From the NCBI RefSeq assembly GCF_001602525.1, contig NZ_LSYT01000002.1, forward strand, positions 1-64,000: a DNA stretch of 64,000 bases, in the 5' to 3' direction. Positions 1 to 8,413 of the stretch are shown here, piece by piece. Source of the stretch: Flavobacterium chilense. GTDB taxonomy: Bacteria; Bacteroidota; Bacteroidia; Flavobacteriales; Flavobacteriaceae. Within the stretch, counting starts at the first letter, position 1; each line of letters opens with the position of its first letter. The notes under the pieces are model-generated. The model had not been told where the DNA came from and ran no database searches. It was given only the letters and a program-made list of their open reading frames with translations. Made by a program: the position numbers and the translations under genes.

Positions 1-45
1 TCTTATTACGTGAGAGAGTAGATTTTTCAGAATTTTGCATTTTTT

Positions 46-83
46 TTTATAGTTTAAAAAACTCACATTTTTTAAACTATAAA
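46..83. terminator. AT-rich 16-bp inverted repeat
   Basis: Two perfect 16-base arms (46-61 and 68-83) enclose a six-base loop, ctcaca. Runs of T lie on one side and A/T-rich sequence on the other, so the structure could end transcription in either direction. It probably serves a gene lying left of the window, since the tRNA has its own hairpin. Confidence 0.5.
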
Positions 84-85
84 TA

Positions 86-106
86 ATTTGACACAAATTT
101 GACACA
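86..106. repeat. tandem direct repeat ATTTGACACA x2
   Basis: Two identical 10-mers, ATTTGACACA, start at 86 and 97, giving an 11-bp period. They lie about 57 bp beyond the 3' end of the leftward tRNA-Ser. Direct repeats beside a tRNA 3' end can be recombinase arm sites, but no integrase is visible here, so the role is open. Confidence 0.5.
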
Positions 107-112
107 GCATTT

Positions 113-152
113 TCTTAAAAACCTTGTTAACCCTTTATTGAAAAGGGTTAAC
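113..152 (-). terminator. terminator of tRNA-Ser
   Basis: An 11-bp perfect stem (126-136 with 142-152) and a five-base loop lie just downstream of the leftward tRNA gene. On the minus strand the stem is followed by a short T run, as in an intrinsic terminator. Confidence 0.7.
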
Positions 153-162
153 GTTGTTTTTG

Positions 163-249
163 CAGAGAGGAAGGGATTCGAACCCTCGATACAGTTACCC
201 ATATACTAGCTTTCCAGGCTAGCTCCTTCAACCACTCGGACACCTCTCT
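163..249 (-). tRNA. tRNA-Ser (anticodon GGA)
   Basis: On the minus strand the 87-nt sequence folds as a class II tRNA. The acceptor stem AGAGAGG pairs with CCTCTCT, the anticodon loop CTGGAAA carries GGA, there is a long variable arm, and the T arm has the GGGTTCGAATCCC core. The discriminator base is G, as expected for serine tRNAs. The 3' CCA is not encoded and must be added after transcription. It reads UCC and UCU codons. Confidence 0.95.
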
Positions 250-308
250 AAATTGGTCTGCAAAGAACACAAAAAAAATTGAGTTACAAAAGTAAAATCT
301 AATAATAC

Positions 309-1178
309 TTAAATGCTTTTTCTAAATTCTTCCATAAACAGCTTTACTGCTTTCTTTTGATACCCGCCCATCGTCAGCATAAATGAATCTCTTCGGGTTG
401 CCACTCCTGTAATCTGGATTGCTCTGAGATCATCCCAGCCTTTTAAGGCTTTTTCGGCTACGATTGTTGCCCAATCGCTGTCCTGTACCATTTGCAATAA
501 AGCATGAATCGAGTTTAATTCAATCGAAATTTTAGGTTTCATCTTGTTTTTAGCAAATAACTCTTCTACAAATTCTCTCGAATTGGAGCCTTTTCCCGGA
601 AGAACCAGCGGTATTTCTTCTATTTTCTTGAAAGCAATTTTATCTAAAGCAGCCAAAGAATGGGATTTTGAAACTGCCATAACCATATGTGAAGTAAACA
701 AAGGTACTTTTTGAATTGGAAGTCCTATCTCATGTGATGAAATAACCAAAACCAAATCCAGTTCGTTGTGAATTAATTTCTGTTCTAATGCTTCTGTTGT
801 TCCATATTCTACCACTATTTTCAGTTTTTGATATGTTTTTGCAAATGCATTTATCACAGGCAGAATCAGTAAACCGAAAATATAAGTCACACCTATTCGC
901 AATTCACCCCCAATCATTTCATTCAAGTCATCAATTGCCTGTTTTCCGTTTTGCACATTTTCGATCACTTTTTTGGCGTGTATTAAAAAAACAGCGCCTG
1001 CTTCTGTAAGCTGTACTTTTTTCCCAATCCTGATAAACAAAGGCATTCCGAGTTCTTCTTCCAGTTTCTTGATTTGCTGCGAAAGTCCGGATTGCGTTAC
1101 AAAACACAATTCGGCAGCTTTTGTAAAGTGCAATACCTCAGCTGTTTTAATAAAATATTCTAATTGATAAATTTCCAT
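309..1178 (-). CDS. LysR family transcriptional regulator
   Basis: This 289-residue protein has the usual LysR layout. An N-terminal winged helix-turn-helix (about residues 3-60, with the segment TKAAELCFVTQSGLSQQIKKL) is followed by a periplasmic-binding-protein-like effector domain (about 90-289). Its length is normal for the family. It is divergent from the MFS exporter at 1270 with a 91-bp gap, the classic arrangement for a regulator controlling its neighbour. I see no clear T-N11-A LysR box in the gap. The ligand cannot be told from sequence. LysR membership is very likely; control of the exporter is inferred from position. Confidence 0.93.
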   Translation of the reverse strand: MEIYQLEYFIKTAEVLHFTKAAELCFVTQSGLSQQIKKLEEELGMPLFIRIGKKVQLTEAGAVFLIHAKKVIENVQNGKQAIDDLNEMIGGELRIGVTYIFGLLILPVINAFAKTYQKLKIVVEYGTTEALEQKLIHNELDLVLVISSHEIGLPIQKVPLFTSHMVMAVSKSHSLAALDKIAFKKIEEIPLVLPGKGSNSREFVEELFAKNKMKPKISIELNSIHALLQMVQDSDWATIVAEKALKGWDDLRAIQITGVATRRDSFMLTMGGYQKKAVKLFMEEFRKSI

Positions 1179-1269
1179 ATCGATAACTTTAAATACTTAT
1201 TATCAGTAAAATTATTAATTTTTCTAATGAAATCATAATTCCGAACTTTGTAAAAAAATATCAGGCATC

Positions 1270-2511
1270 ATGTTTAAGGCATTAAAATCAAAAAACTTCA
1301 AGCTATTCTTTTATGGACAATCTGTTTCTGTAATTGGAACATGGCTTCAAAAAACAGCTGTAAGCTGGATGGTCTACAGCGTGACAGGTTCTGTTTTTTT
1401 ATTAGGACTGGCTACATTTTTAAGCATGATTCCTTCTTTATTTCTGGCACCTTTGGCCGGTAGTATCATTGGCCGATACGACAGACATAAAGCCATGATT
1501 TTATTACAGTCTCTGGCTATGTTTCAGGCAGGAGCTTTGGCTTTATTGATATATTTAAAAATTTACAATATCAACTTTATTCTGGCATTAAGTCTTTTTC
1601 AGGGAATCATAAATTCTTTTGATATGACTTGCCGACAAACCATGATGATTGATATTGTCGACAATAAAGAAGATTTGCCAAATGCAGTCGCACTAAACTC
1701 GACTTTAAACAATTTCGCCCGAATTGCCGGTCCGGCTCTGGCAGGAATTATTCTGCATCAATATGGTGAAGACATTTGTTTTATTGGAAACTTCTTAAGC
1801 TATATCCCGGTTTTAATTTCGTTATTGATGATGAAAATCACTCCGCATATTAAAGCTACAGATAAGCTTAAAATGTATGATGACTTTATTGAAGGACTGG
1901 ATTATGTGAGAAAAGAAACTGAAATGGCAAAAATGCTTCTGATGCTCATGTGCAGTAGTTTATTTGTTATTTCTTTCAATACTTTAATGCCTGTTTTTGC
2001 CAAAGATATTTTTAGCGGAAATGCCCAGACTTTCAGTTGGTTCGAAAGCGCGGCCGGAATTGGTTCTATTTTATCTGCCATTTATCTGGCTAATCTTAAA
2101 AAAGCAGATAATATGAGTAAAATAATGATCGCTGCCAGCTTATTATTAGGTTTTAGTATTATTATACTTGCTTACTCAAATAGCTTAACTGTAGCGCTAA
2201 TTTGTATGGCTTTGAGCGGTGTAGGCATGATGGCCCAAACCTCATCTATAAATATTTACATTCAGACACAAAGTACTGTGAATATGAGATCCAGAAGTAT
2301 TAGTTATTATTTAATGGCCTATCAGGGAATGATTCCTGTGGGAAGTTTAATTATTGGTTATGTTTCTCATATTATCGGAACAAGAAATACAGTAGCCATT
2401 CAGGGAATTATTTGTATTGTTTCTGTTATTGTATATGTGTATTACAAAAAATATAAATCTTCAGAAGAGCTGGAAACTTGTCCTGTTCCTTACGAAAATT
2501 CTAAATTTTAA
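1270..2511 (+). CDS. MFS transporter, EntS/MFS_3-like exporter
   Basis: This 413-residue inner-membrane protein has about eleven to twelve hydrophobic helices. Its N-terminus, with a GQSVSVIGTWLQ segment in the first helix, is typical of the MFS_3 group that includes the enterobactin exporter EntS and macrolide efflux proteins. The cytoplasmic loop after TM2 carries GRYDRHK, a version of the MFS motif A. The substrate is unknown. It is divergent from a LysR regulator. The gene ends 95 bp before the convergent asparaginase gene, with a hairpin between them. Efflux rather than uptake is inferred from family resemblance. Confidence 0.85.
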   Translation: MFKALKSKNFKLFFYGQSVSVIGTWLQKTAVSWMVYSVTGSVFLLGLATFLSMIPSLFLAPLAGSIIGRYDRHKAMILLQSLAMFQAGALALLIYLKIYNINFILALSLFQGIINSFDMTCRQTMMIDIVDNKEDLPNAVALNSTLNNFARIAGPALAGIILHQYGEDICFIGNFLSYIPVLISLLMMKITPHIKATDKLKMYDDFIEGLDYVRKETEMAKMLLMLMCSSLFVISFNTLMPVFAKDIFSGNAQTFSWFESAAGIGSILSAIYLANLKKADNMSKIMIAASLLLGFSIIILAYSNSLTVALICMALSGVGMMAQTSSINIYIQTQSTVNMRSRSISYYLMAYQGMIPVGSLIIGYVSHIIGTRNTVAIQGIICIVSVIVYVYYKKYKSSEELETCPVPYENSKF

Positions 2512-2533
2512 TAAATTCCAATTGTACACATAC

Positions 2534-2562
2534 TTGTCATTTTTCGTTCCCCGAAATGACAA
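2534..2562. terminator. hairpin between convergent genes
   Basis: The arms TTGTCATTT (2534-2542) and AAATGACAA (2554-2562) pair perfectly between the ends of the MFS gene and the asparaginase gene. There is no long T tract, so termination in either direction is likely but not certain. Confidence 0.5.
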
Positions 2563-2606
2563 ATCAACTTATTTAAATAAATTTATAACCATTTATAGGG
2601 TAAAAT

Positions 2607-3638
2607 TTAAAGAGAAATCTCTCCGCGTAAAGCCGTTTCAAAAACATCTTTAAATTCATTTTGAGGTATATCATGTCCAAGCAAATACATCAGTTTTGTA
2701 ATTGCTGCCTCTGTAGTAATATCTTTTCCTGAAATAACACCAAGCGATTTTAAAGCTGTACTGGTTTCATATTGTCCCATATTAACGCTTCCGCCTGAAC
2801 ATTGCGTTACATTTACAATGTGCATTCCGGATTTGATTGCTTTTTCAATTAAGTTTAAAAACCAATCTTCGGTTGGAGCATTTCCTGAACCGTAAGTTTC
2901 TAAAACGATCCCCCGTAAACCTGGAGTTGCCAAAATCGAAGCCAAAACAACTTCACTCATTCCCGGAAACATTTTTATAATCGCTACATGATTGTCTAAG
3001 TTTTTGTGAACGATTAAATCTGCATTTTTGTTTATTGGAAGAAATAAATGAGTATTTAACTTTAAATGCACGCCAGACTCTACCAATTCTGGATAATTTG
3101 GTGCTGTAAAAGCTCTAAAGTGTTCGGCATTTACTTTTGAAGTTCTGTTTCCGCGGTATAATTTATATTCAAAATACAAGCAAACTTCGGTAATTACAGG
3201 TTTTCCGTTTTCCTGCAATGAAGCGATTTGAATTGCTGTAATCAGGTTTTCTTTAGCATCGGTACGCAGATCTCCAATTGGCAATTGCGAACCCGTAAAC
3301 ACAACCGGTTTAGCTAAATTCTCGAGCATAAAACTCAATGCTGAAGCCGAATATGACATGGTATCTGAACCATGAAGTACTACAAATCCGTCATAAGAAG
3401 CATAATTTTCTTCGATGATTTCTGCAATTTTCGTCCACTCTGCCGGATTCATGTTCGATGAATCTATTGGATTTTCAAAAGAAACCGTTTCAATCTCACA
3501 ATCTAATTGTTTGATTTCGGGGATTTTTTGCAACAATTTTCCAAAGTTGAACGCTTTGAGCGCTCCGGTTTCAAAGTCTTTGCTCATACCGATGGTTCCT
3601 CCGGTATAAATCAAAAGTATTTTTGCTTTAGATGACAT
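2607..3638 (-). CDS. ansA: type I L-asparaginase
   Basis: This 343-residue cytoplasmic enzyme hydrolyses L-asparagine to aspartate and ammonia. Both threonine sites are present: the N-terminal TGGTIGMS (Thr12 region) and HGSDTM at residues 89-94, which holds the second Thr-Asp pair. There is no signal peptide, so it fits the cytoplasmic type I group rather than the periplasmic type II enzyme. The start codon overlaps the end of the upstream acyltransferase gene by 11 bp, suggesting translational coupling. It is the last gene of the leftward tatD-acyltransferase-ansA cluster. Confidence 0.93.
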   Translation of the reverse strand: MSSKAKILLIYTGGTIGMSKDFETGALKAFNFGKLLQKIPEIKQLDCEIETVSFENPIDSSNMNPAEWTKIAEIIEENYASYDGFVVLHGSDTMSYSASALSFMLENLAKPVVFTGSQLPIGDLRTDAKENLITAIQIASLQENGKPVITEVCLYFEYKLYRGNRTSKVNAEHFRAFTAPNYPELVESGVHLKLNTHLFLPINKNADLIVHKNLDNHVAIIKMFPGMSEVVLASILATPGLRGIVLETYGSGNAPTEDWFLNLIEKAIKSGMHIVNVTQCSGGSVNMGQYETSTALKSLGVISGKDITTEAAITKLMYLLGHDIPQNEFKDVFETALRGEISL

Positions 3639-4764
3639 CTTGGTATTTTAATTTATTGACAACCGGATTGGCATACATTGCCAAAAATCCTTGTCTTGTA
3701 ACAGGATTATCACTTCCGATACGCATTTCTAAACGACGCTCAAAAAGTGATTTTTCATTTTCTTTATACAAATCAGAGAATCTGTTTGTTTCGTTTAAAA
3801 TATCGTAAGCGATAAAATTTGTTGGCCATAATTGATAATTCGTCAAGATAGAATCGTCAATAACTTGTGCCAAAGCCTGAACCTGTTTGTTTACATTATC
3901 ATTCTCTGCTACAATCTGATCAATTTCTTTATCCAAAACATCGCCAACAGAAATATGTATTCTTTTTTTGGTTCCCATGATACCACTTATAATGGTCATG
4001 AAATCTTCATTTTTATCTTTAACGTAAACTTCATTATTGGCTTCTGCCATTAATTGGGGCATTTTTAAAACATCTGTAGGATCATATTCATAAGAAATCG
4101 AAACCGGAACGATTTTTAATTTCTTAAAATAATCCATTAGATTTTCTTCATCAGAACCCATTCCTATCATTTTCAAAACTCCCGGATTGGTTTCGTCATT
4201 TCCGTCTTTGGTTCTGCCTTCTCTTTGTGCAATCCAAACCGAACGATTTTCGCGAAGCAGTAATTGCCCTATGTATTCTGAAAGCAATTTGGAACTTTGC
4301 AGCATTTCACGAGGCGTTAACCCTCTTAAAACCAAAAAGTTTCTATTTAGTTTTGCCAAAGTTGCCAAAAAAGCTTTTTTAACCAGATTATCTCCAATTG
4401 CTGATGCTGTCATAACCAAACCATGTTCGAATAAACAAACATTCAGCAAAGTAGTATCTAATAAAATATCTCTGTGATTAGAGATAAATAAATAAGAAGT
4501 ATTTTTTTCGAGTTTCTCAAAACCTGAAGTAGTAAGTCCTTCAGAACTTTTCTCCAGAACCTTTTGTATGGTGTTATAAATAAAATTGCATTGAAAATCA
4601 CGAATTGAGTGTGTTTTCTTAAGTTGCTCTTTCCAAACCTCATCTTCTACTTCCGGAAAAGTAAAGTTCATCATCGTTTTCATCATCGGATGGTTGGCCA
4701 CATCATGAAGTGCTTCATTTATTTCAGTATCATAAAATGGTCGAATGGCATCAAATTTCTGCAT
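3628..4764 (-). CDS. PlsC/PlsB-like glycerolipid acyltransferase
   Basis: This 378-residue protein contains the acyltransferase block 1 segment ISNHRDILLD (His97, Asp103) and a later REGRTKDGND segment resembling the EGxRS/EGGRS phosphate-binding block. It probably transfers an acyl chain to a glycerol-phosphate or lysophospholipid. The active-site motif is spaced H-X5-D instead of the textbook H-X4-D. I believe this form recurs in Bacteroidota homologues, but I could not check. No strong membrane helix is seen. It sits between tatD (64-bp gap) and ansA (11-bp overlap), so it is probably co-transcribed. The exact acceptor is unknown. Confidence 0.8.
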   Translation of the reverse strand: MQKFDAIRPFYDTEINEALHDVANHPMMKTMMNFTFPEVEDEVWKEQLKKTHSIRDFQCNFIYNTIQKVLEKSSEGLTTSGFEKLEKNTSYLFISNHRDILLDTTLLNVCLFEHGLVMTASAIGDNLVKKAFLATLAKLNRNFLVLRGLTPREMLQSSKLLSEYIGQLLLRENRSVWIAQREGRTKDGNDETNPGVLKMIGMGSDEENLMDYFKKLKIVPVSISYEYDPTDVLKMPQLMAEANNEVYVKDKNEDFMTIISGIMGTKKRIHISVGDVLDKEIDQIVAENDNVNKQVQALAQVIDDSILTNYQLWPTNFIAYDILNETNRFSDLYKENEKSLFERRLEMRIGSDNPVTRQGFLAMYANPVVNKLKYQDVI

Positions 4765-4828
4765 TATTTATATCGGATTTAAGAAGGCAAATGAACAAAA
4801 AAAAAATTACATTAAAGTAATGATTGGG

Positions 4829-5608
4829 TTAAATCCCAAAAACGTCTTTTGAATTTTGAGTTGTAATTGTGGCAATTTCTTCTTCAGAAACATTATATAT
4901 ATCTGCCAATTTGCTGATAACATTTACCAAATAACTGCTTTCGTTTCTTTTTCCTCTGTACGGAATTGGCGCTAAATAAGGCGAATCTGTCTCCAATACT
5001 ATATGTTTTAAATCGATTTGATTTAGAAACTGATCAATTTTTCCGTTCTTGAAAGTTACAACACCACCAATTCCTAATTTCATTTTATATGAGATTGCCT
5101 GCTGAGCTTGTTCTAAAGTTCCGGAAAAGCAATGAAAAATCCCAAATAAATCTTCAGATTTTTCTTCTTCCAGAATTTCAAAGATTTCATCAAACGCTTC
5201 ACGACAATGAATTACAATGGGCAACTTGTATTGTTTTGCCAGTTGAATTTGTCTCTTAAAAGCGATTTGCTGCTCTTTTAAATGTGTTTTGTCCCAATAC
5301 AAATCAATCCCTATTTCACCAACAGCATAGAATTTTCGTTTTGACAATTCAGTTTCAACATGCGCTAATTCATCTAAGTAATTATCTTTCACATAAGTGG
5401 GATGCAAACCCATCATCAGGAATACATTATCCGGATAATTTTGTTCTAAATCGTACATAGACTGTGTTGCAGCAGCATCAATTGCAGGAATAAAAAAGCG
5501 TGTAATTCCGGCATCGATAGCTCTCTGAATCATTTCGTCGCGATCCTGATCAAACTCTTCAGAATACAAATGCGTGTGGGTATCGGTAATAATTGGTGTT
5601 GAATTCAA
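4829..5608 (-). CDS. TatD family metal-dependent hydrolase (TTG start)
   Basis: This 259-residue TIM-barrel hydrolase belongs to the TatD deoxyribonuclease family. Metal ligands are visible: DTHTH at residues 9-13, GEIGIDLY, HCREA, HCFSG and ETDSPYLAP near the end. The family acts on DNA ends and possibly D-tyrosyl-tRNA-related substrates. The only start that keeps the DTHTH motif is TTG at 5608. The first in-frame ATG lies after the HTH motif, and an in-frame stop lies a few dozen bases upstream of the TTG. It heads a leftward cluster with the acyltransferase and asparaginase. Confidence 0.9.
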   Translation of the reverse strand: MNSTPIITDTHTHLYSEEFDQDRDEMIQRAIDAGITRFFIPAIDAAATQSMYDLEQNYPDNVFLMMGLHPTYVKDNYLDELAHVETELSKRKFYAVGEIGIDLYWDKTHLKEQQIAFKRQIQLAKQYKLPIVIHCREAFDEIFEILEEEKSEDLFGIFHCFSGTLEQAQQAISYKMKLGIGGVVTFKNGKIDQFLNQIDLKHIVLETDSPYLAPIPYRGKRNESSYLVNVISKLADIYNVSEEEIATITTQNSKDVFGI

Positions 5609-5734
5609 TGGTATACTTTTAAAGTTGTCAAAATTACGACAATATTAAAAGAATAGCAATTGCTTGTTTGCTTATGGATTTTAAGGATTCAATTTCATAA
5701 AAGTACAGATTGATACAGATTTTCGCATTGTTAC

Positions 5735-5865
5735 CCTTTTGAGGAAAGAAGACTCAAGCAATAACGAATAAACAAAGTAAATCACACTCGTAACCCGACA
5801 AAGGTTGGCGATTCTCTTTGTGGAATTTCTAGTGTGATTCCTCTTTCCTCAGAATGACATACAAA
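5735..5865. repeat. dispersed flavobacterial stem-loop repeat
   Basis: This gap between the peptidase and tatD has nested inverted repeats. AATCACACT (5780-5788) pairs with AGTGTGATT (5831-5839), and inside it ACAAAG (5798-5803) pairs with CTTTGT (5816-5821). GAGGAAAGA/TCTTTCCTC-type segments flank the whole. The sequence style matches mobile-looking intergenic repeats I recall from other Flavobacterium genomes. No open reading frame fits here. Confidence 0.5.
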
Positions 5866-5876
5866 ACGTTAAAACC

Positions 5877-7517
5877 TTACTTTCCAGTTTCAATAAAGAC
5901 TAAAGCACGGTCTAAAACCTCATCTTTTCCTTCCTGAATTCCTTTTATGGTTGGTTTTACTTCTATATCTGGTACGATTCCAATTCTTTGTGTTTCTCTT
6001 CCGTCAGGATAATACACTCCTATTGCTGAATATATCGTATGAAATCCTTTAAAATCAAATTCAAATGCATTTCCATCTGCTCCTGCAGTTTGACTTCCTA
6101 TTATTGTGGTATTATTAGCCGTTTGAAAACTCATGGCAGTCCATTCAGACTGACTTATCGAGTCTTCATTAAGCAATACAATTACTTTTCCTTTATAATT
6201 ATCTTTATTTTCAAAACCACATTTTCTTTCTTCAGTCCAAACATATCTGCCAGGATAATTTGGGTATGGCATTGTATAAATGCAAAAACTCTTTTCCTGA
6301 GAATTTAAAAAATCTGAAATCTCTTTCCATGTGTTTTGTGGATAATTTCGCATATCAAAAACAATTGCTTTTGTCGATTTTAAGGCTTGAATCATATCCG
6401 GAATATGTTTCTCTTTTATTATCCCCATATCTACATAGCCTATATTATTATCCAGAAGTTTAAATCTCTCCTTCTTTTTTGTGGCTCCTTTTTTAAATTC
6501 ATTTCTATGAGAATCATGGTAACTAAACCAAATCATTGACTTTGTTTCGTACTTCCCATTTTTTAGAAATTCTACTTCAACATTTTGAGAGTCATTTCTT
6601 AAAATTGGTGTAACTAATTTATCGAAATACGCAACTTCATTTGAAGCACAAATTAAATCCCGATTCTCTAAAGCTAACTCTTTTATCGTTTTGCCATTTA
6701 TTTTAGTAATTACAGTTCCTATTTTTATATTATCAGCTTCAGCAAGACTATCACCCAAAATATTGGTAACAACCAATTTTTCATCAATTATTTTACCTGT
6801 TGCCGGAAAATAGTATTTTAGACTTTTCAAAGATTTGTATAAAAAAAACTCAACATGACTGTCATTGAGATTAGTAACCATTTTTCTCATTGCAATATAA
6901 AAATCACTTTCATTTTTAGCATCACTAACAAGTGGTAACGTTTGTTCTAAACTCAGATCCCATTTTTGATCCATTATATATTTATATGGAAAATAATATT
7001 CAATCACATTCCAATAGACAAACAGCATTAAAATTCTGGAACCTTTACTATTATAATCAAGATCAAAATAGTTTTTAAGACTTTTAAAACTATCAAAATC
7101 AGGCCCAAATTCTACATTACTTTGAAATCTATTTTCTTCAATAAATTTGAGCTTCTTCGAAAGTCTCCTGGAAAACACCTTATTGTTAAACCAGCTTAAA
7201 TCGAAGTTTTTATCAAAGAACTTAACATCTTTGGGTGTAGGAATTGGTGCAATTTCTTTTATCGGACCAAGTTCGTCAATCCAGTTTTCGAGAATCAATG
7301 AAAATTCTTCTTTGGTTTGTGCCTTTTCTATTTTAGGAAGTTTTTCTAAAAGCTGGTTGTCCCAATTTACTTCTCCATTGGCTACTTTTGGGTGATAGTA
7401 TTTTAAGAATCCCCATACTTTGCAGGTTGCAGCAAGTTTTTCGGTTTCAGTAATTTTGGAAGCGCTAAAAATAATCTGTGAAAATACAAGAAGAAAAAAT
7501 AAAGCAATTTTTTTCAT
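5877..7517 (-). CDS. secreted S41 family serine peptidase
   Basis: This 546-residue protein begins with a signal peptide (MKKIALFFLLVFSQIIFSAS). A conserved N-terminal region follows (KYYHPKVANGEVNWD). A PDZ-like segment lies near residues 250-300 (GTVITKINGKTIKE). The C-terminal S41 tail-specific protease domain has the catalytic serine in NEDSISQSEW and GSQTAGADG behind it. It likely acts in the periplasm or outer membrane. The gene appears monocistronic, flanked by a dispersed repeat downstream and the anti-sigma operon's terminator upstream. The substrate is unknown. Confidence 0.88.
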   Translation of the reverse strand: MKKIALFFLLVFSQIIFSASKITETEKLAATCKVWGFLKYYHPKVANGEVNWDNQLLEKLPKIEKAQTKEEFSLILENWIDELGPIKEIAPIPTPKDVKFFDKNFDLSWFNNKVFSRRLSKKLKFIEENRFQSNVEFGPDFDSFKSLKNYFDLDYNSKGSRILMLFVYWNVIEYYFPYKYIMDQKWDLSLEQTLPLVSDAKNESDFYIAMRKMVTNLNDSHVEFFLYKSLKSLKYYFPATGKIIDEKLVVTNILGDSLAEADNIKIGTVITKINGKTIKELALENRDLICASNEVAYFDKLVTPILRNDSQNVEVEFLKNGKYETKSMIWFSYHDSHRNEFKKGATKKKERFKLLDNNIGYVDMGIIKEKHIPDMIQALKSTKAIVFDMRNYPQNTWKEISDFLNSQEKSFCIYTMPYPNYPGRYVWTEERKCGFENKDNYKGKVIVLLNEDSISQSEWTAMSFQTANNTTIIGSQTAGADGNAFEFDFKGFHTIYSAIGVYYPDGRETQRIGIVPDIEVKPTIKGIQEGKDEVLDRALVFIETGK

Positions 7518-7611
7518 TCGCCTGAAGTGGTTAGGTTTTAGATAGTTTTTGGATAGGTTCTTTTCAAAAGAAAATCGAATTTAGAATTAAAAATCCAAAA
7601 ACAGTTACGTT

Positions 7612-7654
7612 TTTACGTAAAAAAATTCGCAAAGTATCTTATCTCTTTGCGAAT
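7612..7654 (-). terminator. terminator of the sigma/anti-sigma operon
   Basis: A 10-bp stem (7625-7634 with 7645-7654, ATTCGCAAAG/CTTTGCGAAT) is followed on the minus strand by a run of seven T. It lies 35 bp past the stop of the TPR anti-sigma-like gene. A palindrome, TTTTTACGTAAAAA, overlaps the T tract. Confidence 0.75.
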
Positions 7655-7688
7655 CTCTATATAAAATCTTGATGTGTTTATGAAATCA

Positions 7689-8411
7689 CTAATCTAACTG
7701 ATCTAAAAGGTCCTGAACCTGATCATATCCTTCATAATCTTCAGAAATCGTCTGCAGGATTTCTTTACATCCATCATAATCTTTTTGTTTCAACTTAGAT
7801 AATGCTAAATACCAGACTGCTTTTTCTTTGTAGGCTGAAGTTCCTGATTTCAGTTCGTTAAAAACAGTTTCCGCTTTTTTATAATGACTTTCTTCTAATA
7901 AGGAAACACCATAAAAAAATTGAATTTCTGCTGTCTTTTGCTTTTGCAGTACTGTTTCAAAAAACGGAATTGCCTCATTATATCTTTTGTTGTTATATGC
8001 AGTTTCAGCTCCTTTTAATGCCTCATCAACAGTACCTCTTTCGGTAAAAGAAGCATGTTCCGGATCATTATAATCTGCAAAAACCGGATTTAGATTATAA
8101 TTAAAAAAGAACAATCCAAAAAGAACCACAACCGAAGCCGCAGCAGCAAAATACCATGGTTTTAATCCAATTACTTTTGGTTTCTTATTAAAATGCTGGT
8201 TAGATATGTTGGTTAGATTTTCTTTGAATGCAGCTCTTTCCTGTTCCAGTCCAAACTTATGTTCTACCTGAGATTGTACATTTTTGAACGTCTCAAATTC
8301 CGAGGCAAATTCCGGATTTTCAGACAGCTGTTTTTCAAAATCATTTTTGGCATCAATCGTTAATTCGTCCTGAAGATATTGATCAAATAATATGTAGCGT
8401 TCTTCACTCAT
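7689..8411 (-). CDS. TPR membrane protein, probable anti-sigma factor
   Basis: This 240-residue protein has three parts: a charged N-terminal region (1-100) that resembles the sigma-binding end of Bacteroidota anti-sigma proteins, one membrane helix (about 107-127, WYFAAAASVVVLFGLFFF), and a C-terminal region of TPR-like helix pairs (about 130-240). The expected topology is N-terminus in the cytoplasm and TPR domain in the periplasm. It starts 2 bp after the stop of the ECF sigma gene, so the two are co-translated. I infer that it holds the sigma factor at the membrane until a periplasmic signal arrives. No zinc-binding HxxxCxxC motif is visible. Confidence 0.78.
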   Translation of the reverse strand: MSEERYILFDQYLQDELTIDAKNDFEKQLSENPEFASEFETFKNVQSQVEHKFGLEQERAAFKENLTNISNQHFNKKPKVIGLKPWYFAAAASVVVLFGLFFFNYNLNPVFADYNDPEHASFTERGTVDEALKGAETAYNNKRYNEAIPFFETVLQKQKTAEIQFFYGVSLLEESHYKKAETVFNELKSGTSAYKEKAVWYLALSKLKQKDYDGCKEILQTISEDYEGYDQVQDLLDQLD

Positions 8412-8413
8412 GA

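Noticed and set aside
788..1167. Small frames opposite the LysR gene, and similar frames opposite other genes
   Set aside because: They are antisense shadows of well-supported coding regions and have no start signals or family resemblance of their own.
5708..5734. GTAACAAT on the minus strand upstream of tatD, similar to the first block of the ECF motif
   Set aside because: At the right distance the second block reads ATCAATC and not TTGATAT, and the site lies in a dispersed repeat, so I do not count it as a fourth promoter.
7605..7624. TACGTAAAA palindromes here and near 34150 upstream of sucA, as a shared operator
   Set aside because: The core is only TTTTACGTAAAA in A/T-rich DNA; one copy overlaps a terminator T tract, and the genes have no link.
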